A program made the position numbers and the translations under genes. Source: SAR324 cluster bacterium (lineage in GTDB: Bacteria; SAR324; NAC60-12). Taken from it: a DNA stretch of 8,649 nt. Positions 1 through 5,580 of the stretch are shown here, piece by piece. The stretch spans positions 1 to 8,649 of the forward strand of contig JAKUUF010000056.1 in NCBI GenBank assembly GCA_022448705.1. The letters are read 5' to 3'. The notes under the pieces were generated by a model. That model saw only the letters and a list, made by a program, of their open reading frames with translations. It did no database searches and was not told the origin of the DNA. Position 1 is the first letter of the stretch; every line of letters begins with the position of its first letter.

Positions 1-1
1 T

Positions 2-328
2 GTTGTGGCACACGGAGCAATTCTGCGCATACGGGAAAAAAATCCACAGCTGGCTGACCAGATCGCCACCAATTACCGCAAGGCAGACATTACCCCAAGG
101 CAGAAAGCAATGCTTGATTTCGCACTCAAAGTTTCGAAGAGTTCCCATGAAATTAGCAATGCTGATATTGAGGATATGAGAGCACTGGGTTTTTCGAATG
201 ATGATATCTGGGATATTGGTGCAATCTCTGCCTTATTTGCTTTATCAAACAGAATGGCCAACCTGACAAGCATGCGACCAAATGACGAGTTTTACCTTTT
301 GGGACGTATTCCAAAAGAAAAACCTTAG
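2..328 (+). CDS. Peroxidase-related (AhpD/carboxymuconolactone decarboxylase-like) protein, C-terminal part
   Basis: This gene is cut at its 5' end; the window holds about its last 108 codons. The reading frame opens with V-V-A-H-G-A-I-L-R. The single base before it is T, which would suit a Cys codon. This fits the C-x-x-C-x-x-x-H redox motif of AhpD-like peroxidase-related enzymes, with the motif His at 11-13. The downstream blocks NYRKADITPRQKAMLDFALK and the DIWDIGAISALFALSNRMAN stretch, then a short charged tail, also match this family (the 'uncharacterized peroxidase-related enzyme' group, usually about 180-190 residues). Such proteins are cytoplasmic and are thought to reduce hydroperoxides through the Cys pair, though substrates are mostly unknown. 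The GTG at 5 is internal to the motif and is not the true start. The next gene begins 25 bp after the stop. Confidence 0.82.
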   Translation, partial: VVAHGAILRIREKNPQLADQIATNYRKADITPRQKAMLDFALKVSKSSHEISNADIEDMRALGFSNDDIWDIGAISALFALSNRMANLTSMRPNDEFYLLGRIPKEKP

Positions 329-353
329 TTCCCGTTTCAACTCCAACTCCATA

Positions 354-1511
354 ATGCAAATAACAATTATTAAGTCCCCGCTAATAATAATGGTATTAAT
401 CTTTTCATTTTTCTGGGCGACTCAATCTGCCACCGCAAAAGTAATTCTTCTGGCCAATAGCAAGGGGGTGCCGTACCAGGTTGAGACAGTCGTAGAGCGT
501 CTCAGAATACCGTGGGGTATGGTATTCATTGCTCCGGATAAAATTCTATTCACTGAACGCAATGGAAAACTAGGAATTCTAGTTCCGTCAAGCGGTGAGT
601 TCACTTACCTTAAAGATGGCCCGAAAGTCCGGGCATCTGGCCAGGGAGGTCTGCTGGACGCAGCAGTTCGTCCTGGCTATCAGGCAGGTGACTGGATATA
701 TTTTACCTACAGCAAGGTACAGAAAGGAAAAGGCCCAGTAAAATCAGCAACCACGCTGGCACGTGCAAAACTGCAAGGAGAACAGCTTGTCGAACTGGAG
801 GACATGCTGGTAACACAGTCTGTAAGCAATTCAGACTATCATTTCGGCAGCCGTATCACTTTTGATGGAGAGGGACATCTATTTTTTTCTATTGGTGACA
901 GAGGCCATCGACCAAATGCCCAGGACCTTAGTACACATTCCGGTTCTATTCTGCGCTTAAAAATAGACGGCAGTGTTCCTGATGATAACCCCTTTGTGAA
1001 TCAGACAGACGCACTGCCGGAAATATGGAGTTACGGACATCGAAATCCACAGGGTTTATTCTATGACAGGCAAAAGAAACGTCTGTGGTCAATTGAACAT
1101 GGACCGCGAGGTGGAGACGAAATAAATCTCATTAATCCAGGACTGAATTATGGATGGCCCGTCATATCGTACGGCAAAGAATATTACTCATTTGCTCAAG
1201 TTGGTGAAAGCACGCATAAAGAAGGCATGGAGCAGCCAGTCAAGTACTACGTTCCCTCAATTGCTCCCGGGAGTCTGATTGTCTATTCCGGAAAAGCCTT
1301 TCCCAACTGGAAGGGTAATCTGTTTTCCGGAGCCCTAGCAAAGAGACACCTGAATCGAGTGGAGATTGATCCGGACGGAAACGCCGTTGCTGAGGAACGC
1401 CTGCTGGAAAAACTCAGGGAACGAATCCGTGCTATTGTCGAAAGCCCTGAAGGATGGATTTATCTTTCAACAGACATGGGAAAAATTCTCAGACTCAAGC
1501 CTGCTGAATAG
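354..1511 (+). CDS. Exported PQQ-dependent sugar dehydrogenase (glucose/sorbosone dehydrogenase family)
   Basis: A 385-residue protein of the soluble aldose sugar dehydrogenase type (YliI-like). It oxidises aldose sugars in the periplasm using PQQ and Ca2+. Residues 1-28 form a signal peptide: Lys7, a hydrophobic core, and A-T-A before a likely cleavage at 28/29. The six-bladed propeller shows the family blocks PWGMVF, GQGGLLDAA, YHFGSRITFD, SIGDRGHRPNAQD, YGHRNPQGL, GPRGGDEINLI and NYGWPVISYG. His163 in YHFGSR corresponds to the catalytic base of soluble glucose dehydrogenase, and Arg230 in GHRNPQG to the PQQ-contacting Arg. ATG 354 was chosen because it starts a normal signal peptide and does not overlap the gene before it. 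The same frame is open back to 282, but that start would overlap the upstream gene by 47 bp and spoil the leader. No good ribosome binding site precedes 354; ATG 390 is a second option. No PQQ synthesis genes are in view, so PQQ would come from elsewhere in the genome or from outside. Confidence 0.9.
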   Translation: MQITIIKSPLIIMVLIFSFFWATQSATAKVILLANSKGVPYQVETVVERLRIPWGMVFIAPDKILFTERNGKLGILVPSSGEFTYLKDGPKVRASGQGGLLDAAVRPGYQAGDWIYFTYSKVQKGKGPVKSATTLARAKLQGEQLVELEDMLVTQSVSNSDYHFGSRITFDGEGHLFFSIGDRGHRPNAQDLSTHSGSILRLKIDGSVPDDNPFVNQTDALPEIWSYGHRNPQGLFYDRQKKRLWSIEHGPRGGDEINLINPGLNYGWPVISYGKEYYSFAQVGESTHKEGMEQPVKYYVPSIAPGSLIVYSGKAFPNWKGNLFSGALAKRHLNRVEIDPDGNAVAEERLLEKLRERIRAIVESPEGWIYLSTDMGKILRLKPAE

Positions 1512-1567
1512 CGTCGATTGATGTCACAGTTCATTAAAATCATCCCCGAATAATTAAGAAAATTTAA

Positions 1568-2284
1568 GTGAAAAAAGCCGTTATAATTGGAGTTGGCGCC
1601 GAGCAGGGTTTGGGATCGCAGCTGGCAAAACGCTTTGCCTCCGAAGGATTACATGTTTTCATCGCGGGCAGAACACTTTCCAGGGTCCAGGAAAGAGCAA
1701 GTGAAATTGAACAGGCTGGAGGAGAAGCTACCGCAATATGTGCTGACGCATCAGATGAAGAGCAGGTCATCGAGCTTTTCCAAAAAGCCGGAAGTGACCT
1801 CAGCCTGGCAGTTTACAATGCCGGAAACAATTTTCCTGGTCAAATAATTGACATGGACGCAGCCTACTTTGAAAACAGCTGGAAATCATGCTGCTACGGC
1901 GGTTTCCTGTTTGGACGTGAAGCACTGCGCTGCATGGTTCCAACTGGTGAAGGAACTCTACTCTTTACTGGCGCCAGCGCATCTCTGAGGGGTCGTCCGA
2001 ATTTTGGAGCTTTCAATTCTGCAAAGGCCGGTCTGCGTACTCTTGCTCAGGCAATGGCCAAAGAATATGGCCCGCAAGGCATTCATGTTGGACATGTTGT
2101 AGTTGACGGCGCAATTGCGGGTGAAAAGATAATGAATCGAATACCGAATTTTGTAGAAAAACTGGATGAAGGACAGCTGATAAATTTAGAAGGAATTGTT
2201 GATGGTTACGTATTCCTTTACAAACAGTCTGCGCAGGCTTGGACTTTTGAACTAGATCTTCGTACTTCAAAGGAAAAGTGGTAA
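1568..2284 (+). CDS. Short-chain dehydrogenase/reductase (SDR) with Phe in place of catalytic Tyr
   Basis: A 238-residue cytoplasmic Rossmann-fold protein of classical SDR length. The nucleotide-binding glycine motif GVGAEQGLG lies at residues 8-16. AGRTLSRV at 33-40 follows strand 2 and its Arg suggests NADP(H), although this is inference. CADASDEE lies near 58-65 and the structural YNAGNN motif at 83-88. The active-site segment is TGASASLRGRPNFGAFNSAK (134-153): Lys153 is in place, but the Y-x-x-x-K Tyr is Phe149, and the Ser residues (137, 139) are offset from the usual spacing. Hydride transfer chemistry may therefore differ from that of a classical SDR. As I recall, a related bacterial SDR subgroup also has F-x-x-x-K followed by GPQGIHV and a short C-terminal part, so this is probably an inherited trait rather than a mutation. 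The start is GTG 1568: an in-frame TAA lies directly before it, and the glycine motif begins only seven residues later. The gene follows the sugar dehydrogenase by 56 bp. Confidence 0.88.
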   Translation: MKKAVIIGVGAEQGLGSQLAKRFASEGLHVFIAGRTLSRVQERASEIEQAGGEATAICADASDEEQVIELFQKAGSDLSLAVYNAGNNFPGQIIDMDAAYFENSWKSCCYGGFLFGREALRCMVPTGEGTLLFTGASASLRGRPNFGAFNSAKAGLRTLAQAMAKEYGPQGIHVGHVVVDGAIAGEKIMNRIPNFVEKLDEGQLINLEGIVDGYVFLYKQSAQAWTFELDLRTSKEKW

Positions 2285-2289
2285 AATAA

Positions 2290-2341
2290 AAATGCTGTTG
2301 CAAAGTATCACCAAAGGCAGCTTAGCATTTAATTGATTTTT
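2290..2341 (+). terminator. Possible weak hairpin terminator after the SDR gene
   Basis: Seven-base perfect arms AAATGCT (2290-2296) and AGCATTT (2324-2330) enclose a 27-base loop. An alternative GCTG/CAGC pairing is also possible. A run of five T follows at 2337-2341. The arms are AT-rich and the loop is long, so termination would be weak at best. It may only attenuate transcription into the oxygenase gene. Confidence 0.25.
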
Positions 2342-2362
2342 CTGAAAACCTAATTGAACTTT

Positions 2363-3343
2363 ATGGAATCTTTTGAGAGTATTCCAATTATAGATATTGG
2401 AGAAATCGATAAGGCTAAGGGAGCTAAAATTGACACACTTGTTCAGAAGATCAGGAAAACATATGGAGAAATAGGTTTCGCATACATTGTCAATCATAAT
2501 ATTGATCCATGCCTGGTTGAAAATCTTTTTCAAAAATCACACGAGTTCCATTCCCTGCCTTATGAAGCGAAAATGAAAATAGAACTGAATGAACTGCACA
2601 GGGGATTCATACCAATAAACACTTCAACTGACAGGAATTCCAAGCTTGCAGTGGTTACAAAGCCCAACCAGAGCGAGTCATTCATCATGATGAGAGAAGC
2701 ATTTGCGGATGATCCCGCCGTGCAAAAGGGGGACTATCTGGCAGGACCAAACCAGTGGCCGTTAGAAATACGAGGGTTTAGAGAGACGTTGAACCCATAC
2801 TTCGATGCCATGACTAAACTCTGCCAAAAGATATGCCGTGTAATTGCGATAGCACTGGGAACAGATCCTGAATCTTTTGCGGCAGAGTTTGAACCGCCCA
2901 CTACATTTCTGCGTCTGCTGCGATATCCTCCGAGTCCTCCTGATACACCCAGTGATATTTACGGTTCTGCACCACATAGTGATTTTGGATGCATTACATT
3001 ACTTGCCCAGGACGAAACCGGAGGTCTGCAGGTAAGGAACAGACAGGGAAGCTGGATTGATTCACCATACATAAAGGATTCTTTTGTAATGAATTTTGGT
3101 GATATGCTGCAACGCTGGAGCAATGGATTATTTATTTCCACACCGCATCGAGTGATTAATACTTCCGGACAGGAACGTTATTCCTGCCCTTTTTTTTACG
3201 AGCCCAAAATAAACGCAAAGGTTTCACCGCTGCCCAGCTGTATTACCGCGGAAAATCCACGGAAGTTTGAAAGCATTGTATATGGCGAATTTCTGCGTGC
3301 AGAACTGCAAAACGGATACGACAGGCACTCGAAGACTAATTAA
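2363..3343 (+). CDS. Isopenicillin-N-synthase-like 2-oxoglutarate/Fe(II) oxygenase
   Basis: A 326-residue non-haem iron oxygenase with the two parts of this family. An N-terminal DIOX_N-type domain (about 5-125) begins ESIPIIDIGEID and contains GFAYIVNHNI. A C-terminal jelly-roll (about 180-290) carries the metal triad H-x-D...H: His205 and Asp207 in APHSDFG, and His262 in TPHRVINT. RYSCPFF provides the Arg272-x-Ser274 pair that normally holds the 2-oxoglutarate carboxylate, which favours 2OG as cosubstrate. NFGDMLQRWSNGLF is also a hallmark. The C-terminal YGEFLRAELQ is typical of bacterial members. The family acts on small molecules in the cytoplasm by hydroxylation, desaturation or ring closure; the substrate here cannot be read. 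ATG 2363 was preferred to TTG 2354 because it is AUG and sits just before the conserved start of the domain. There is no strong ribosome binding site. It lies 78 bp after the SDR gene and 61 bp before a small exported protein. Confidence 0.88.
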   Translation: MESFESIPIIDIGEIDKAKGAKIDTLVQKIRKTYGEIGFAYIVNHNIDPCLVENLFQKSHEFHSLPYEAKMKIELNELHRGFIPINTSTDRNSKLAVVTKPNQSESFIMMREAFADDPAVQKGDYLAGPNQWPLEIRGFRETLNPYFDAMTKLCQKICRVIAIALGTDPESFAAEFEPPTTFLRLLRYPPSPPDTPSDIYGSAPHSDFGCITLLAQDETGGLQVRNRQGSWIDSPYIKDSFVMNFGDMLQRWSNGLFISTPHRVINTSGQERYSCPFFYEPKINAKVSPLPSCITAENPRKFESIVYGEFLRAELQNGYDRHSKTN

Positions 3344-3390
3344 CCCTGGTAAATTTAATTACTTTAGACAGAAACATCCTTTAACTGACA

Positions 3391-3397
3391 AAGAAGG
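3391..3397 (+). promoter_or_regulatory. Ribosome binding site that selects the start at 3405
   Basis: The purine run AAGAAGG lies seven bases before ATG 3405 but only one base before ATG 3399. The spacing therefore supports 3405, which also gives a clean M-K-K-K signal peptide. Confidence 0.6.
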
Positions 3398-3404
3398 CAT
3401 GTTA

Positions 3405-3740
3405 ATGAAAAAGAAGTTACTGATCACCACATTCTGCATGTTGTTTTCGGGATTATGTAACTGGCATCTGTTGCATGCCAATACGGCCCCATTACACGCT
3501 GAAGTAATTGAGCTTAAGCGTCAAGGCTGGAAAGTCACTGAAACACACAGCAGCGTTGAAGCACGTCCCGGAATTAAACCTTATCAAAACCTGAAGCGCG
3601 TAGTTCAGGTAGTCAAATACAGGCTTAATAAAGGCACAGAGGTTCTCTTCTGTGTAGTTGAGTACGACAGCCAGTGGGACACGATACATGAATCCTGTGC
3701 TGACAGTATGCAACAGGCTGAAAAAAAACTACGACAGTAG
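3405..3740 (+). CDS. Small exported protein of unknown function
   Basis: A 111-residue protein that I do not recognise. Residues 1-25 look like a Sec signal peptide: KKK at the N-terminus, a hydrophobic core (LLITTFCMLFSGL) and LHA before a likely cut at 25/26; a cut after Ala32 is also possible. Neither Cys11 nor Cys18 sits in a proper lipobox, so a lipoprotein is unlikely. The mature part is about 85 residues, mostly short beta-like segments (VIELKRQGWKV, RVVQVVKYRL, EVLFCVVEYDS) and then a charged helix-like tail (AEKKLRQ). It has two Cys, 83 and 98, which could form a disulfide in the periplasm. The frame is open upstream to 3267, but that part overlaps the oxygenase gene in another frame and has no protein-like features. 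Placement 61 bp after the oxygenase allows co-transcription, but no functional link is evident. Confidence 0.68.
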   Translation: MKKKLLITTFCMLFSGLCNWHLLHANTAPLHAEVIELKRQGWKVTETHSSVEARPGIKPYQNLKRVVQVVKYRLNKGTEVLFCVVEYDSQWDTIHESCADSMQQAEKKLRQ

Positions 3741-3870
3741 TTTCGCTAAGCAAATTTCCTCTGAATGACGGGTTCCCGTGGAGTTGCAATTTGATTCTGG
3801 ATACGCAGCTGTACTGAAATGATATTGAGGGTCATTTCTTAGCAGAGAGCACACATGAAAAAATGTTTGA

Positions 3871-3890
3871 GCGTTACCCTCGGCTAACGC
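3871..3890 (-). terminator. Possible terminator hairpin overlapping the MFS stop codon
   Basis: Perfect six-base arms GCGTTA (3871-3876) and TAACGC (3885-3890) flank an eight-base GC-rich loop. Read on the minus strand, the hairpin is formed by the last codons and stop of the MFS gene. It is followed nine bases later by six T (complement of 3858-3863). The short stem and the gap before the T run make it a weak candidate. Confidence 0.35.
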
Positions 3891-5268
3891 GCCATGCTGT
3901 GACAAGTCCCACAAACATCAGCGGGATGAAGGCTGCAAAGCACCAGAACGCCACATTCTGTGCTACGGCCACACTGCTTGCTTCTGAAAAACCGGAATAA
4001 TTGGCAATGATTCCGCTCAGGGCTGAGCCTAGAGTCATTGCTACACGCATAAAGGTTGGAATGGAGGCCGAAGCCTGGGTTCGTTCTGTTTCAGGTACAT
4101 TGGCGATGATGCGCTTGGATACAAAACTCCAGGACATGCCGAAGCCCATCCCCATGATGACCGAAAACAGGGCGATCACCCAGAGAGGCCCTTCGGGCAT
4201 GGCGTAAATCAAGCCAAGCATTGAAACACTAACAAAAACTGCTCCCATCCTTATCAGTCTAGGCTCAATGCGTTCCCTTAATCCTGAGGTGTAGATCGCG
4301 GTCAGGGTCCAGGCCAAAGATTCAAGTGCTATAATGTACCCCGCCACCAGTGGTGCGGCCCCGAATATGATGTACATCAGCAGCGGTCCGTAGACTGTGA
4401 GAGAAATGGTGGCCATGAAGAGGGATGATATCATCAACAGGCCTGATCCTGAGACCGTCCTAGGGTTGAGGATGCCCCTTGGGAAGATGCGGTTTTCACT
4501 GTCCATGTCCTGCTTTAGAAAAATCAAAAGCAAAACAACACCTACCGCGCAGAGTCCGACTGCAAATTGCGTGGAAGAGACCACTCCAGCCTGACAGATC
4601 GCCAGCACCGCTATGCTGAGGATGCCCAACCGGGCAAGTGGCAGAGGCTGAATATGTTCCGTCTGCAATTGAAAATGCTTTCGTAAAAGAGGAGGAGCTA
4701 CAAATATCGTGACCAGTCCTTGTAAAGCAAATGCCCAGAACGCTCCCCGCCAGTTTCCAATATTAACGAAATACCCACCAATCAATGGGCCACACAGTGA
4801 AGAAACTCCCCATATTGCTGAAATCACTGCAATCACTCTTACCCACAGTTTTTTAGGAAACAGCGTTGAGGCTCCAATGAATGCCAAGGAAACCAATCCT
4901 CCACCACCCATGCCTTGTAGAAGGCGTCCTAAGATCATTATTGACATGTCAGGCGCGTAAGCGCTTAAGGCGCAACCAAATACGTAAAGTACTCCTGCGG
5001 CAATTTCTGCACGAACAATTCCGGTACGCATCACCACCAGTCCGGCAACTGCACCGGTAACAACTGATCCTAGCTGGTAAAGGGCGTAAGTCCAGCTCAG
5101 GTATGGGAGTCCTCCGATATCCTCTACAGCAACCGGCATCAAAGTGGCCACCAGTGTGGAATCAGCAGCATAGAGCCACACTCCAAAGCTCATCACCAGC
5201 AAACGTGGCAAGTTTTCAGCTTCTATCAGGGCTGACAAAGGGACGCGTTCTCCCTCGACTTGGGACAT
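3874..5268 (-). CDS. MFS transporter, DHA2-like (about 14 membrane segments)
   Basis: A 464-residue inner-membrane permease, likely a proton-driven exporter of small molecules or drugs. I count about 14 hydrophobic segments starting near residues 22, 57, 86, 109, 143, 174, 213, 233, 272, 303, 339, 362, 404 and 436, which fits the DHA2 (EmrB/QacA) type. Family motifs are visible: AADSTLVATLMP (34-45) in segment 1, like the D-x-T-I-V-N-x-A-L-P block; GRLLQGMGGGGL (114-125), motif B with Arg115; and GVSSLCGPLIGGY (154-166), the antiporter motif C. Motif A between segments 2 and 3 is degenerate (GLVVMRTG at 76-83) and lacks its usual Asp, so this is not a textbook drug exporter. It stands alone on the minus strand, with no membrane-fusion partner or regulator gene beside it. 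ATG 5268 gives a sensible short cytoplasmic N-terminus, though no clear ribosome binding site precedes it. The substrate is unknown. Confidence 0.87.
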   Translation of the reverse strand: MSQVEGERVPLSALIEAENLPRLLVMSFGVWLYAADSTLVATLMPVAVEDIGGLPYLSWTYALYQLGSVVTGAVAGLVVMRTGIVRAEIAAGVLYVFGCALSAYAPDMSIMILGRLLQGMGGGGLVSLAFIGASTLFPKKLWVRVIAVISAIWGVSSLCGPLIGGYFVNIGNWRGAFWAFALQGLVTIFVAPPLLRKHFQLQTEHIQPLPLARLGILSIAVLAICQAGVVSSTQFAVGLCAVGVVLLLIFLKQDMDSENRIFPRGILNPRTVSGSGLLMISSLFMATISLTVYGPLLMYIIFGAAPLVAGYIIALESLAWTLTAIYTSGLRERIEPRLIRMGAVFVSVSMLGLIYAMPEGPLWVIALFSVIMGMGFGMSWSFVSKRIIANVPETERTQASASIPTFMRVAMTLGSALSGIIANYSGFSEASSVAVAQNVAFWCFAAFIPLMFVGLVTAWRVSRG

Positions 5269-5580
5269 GTTTAATTATTTAGATATTTAGGTGGAGACTG
5301 GTATCTGTGGATTTGAGAAAAGGATTTTTTTCAGGCTAAATATAAATATTTTTTAATGCCAATCAATCTTGCAAAAAGGGTTTTTTGAGACAGAGAATTA
5401 TAGCATTTCAGTGTTAAATAATAAACAGATCTGTTTCAGATGCAGTGCCTCCCGGGTGCTTTCAGAGCCAAATTTTTCTTGTGTAATTATAGAAACGATG
5501 TTACAAATTGCTTTTAGATGAAAAACCGCTCCTAGTAAAAATCATTATATACACTCAAATTAATTGCATAATTTATTACC
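5269..5580. promoter_or_regulatory. Divergent AT-rich intergenic region between MFS and cyclase genes
   Basis: These 312 bases must carry the promoters of two divergent genes. The DNA is AT-rich with repeated A and T tracts: TGAGAAAAGG followed by seven T (5315-5332), and CAAAAAGGGTTTTTTG (5372-5387), a near-copy about 55 bp away. A small AAATAT/ATATTT inverted repeat lies at 5338-5351 and a 14-bp palindrome at 5423-5436. I could not assign a convincing -35/-10 pair on either strand, and I saw no ORF or RNA gene here. Confidence 0.5.
5423..5436. promoter_or_regulatory. Perfect 14-bp palindrome, candidate operator
   Basis: AAACAGATCTGTTT is its own reverse complement over all 14 bases. It lies near the middle of the divergent region, 154 bp from the MFS start and 144 bp from the cyclase start. 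Its symmetry and size fit a site for a dimeric repressor or activator. The regulator is not encoded in this window, so this is inference. Confidence 0.4.

Noticed and set aside
282..353. Upstream extension of the sugar dehydrogenase reading frame
   Set aside because: It overlaps the preceding gene by 47 bp and would put a long charged stretch before the signal peptide; ATG 354 gives a normal leader.
3267..3404. Upstream extension of the small exported protein
   Set aside because: It overlaps the end of the oxygenase gene in another frame, and the ribosome binding site at 3391-3397 points to ATG 3405.
3768..3779. ACGGG-TT-CCCGT inverted repeat after the exported protein gene
   Set aside because: The two-base spacer and lack of a T run make it a poor terminator, and the arms are short.
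3855..3887. Ten-codon mini-ORF MKKCLSVTLG on the + strand
   Set aside because: It resembles the start of a leader peptide, but it lies antisense to the MFS gene end, has a poor ribosome binding site and no gene follows on that strand.
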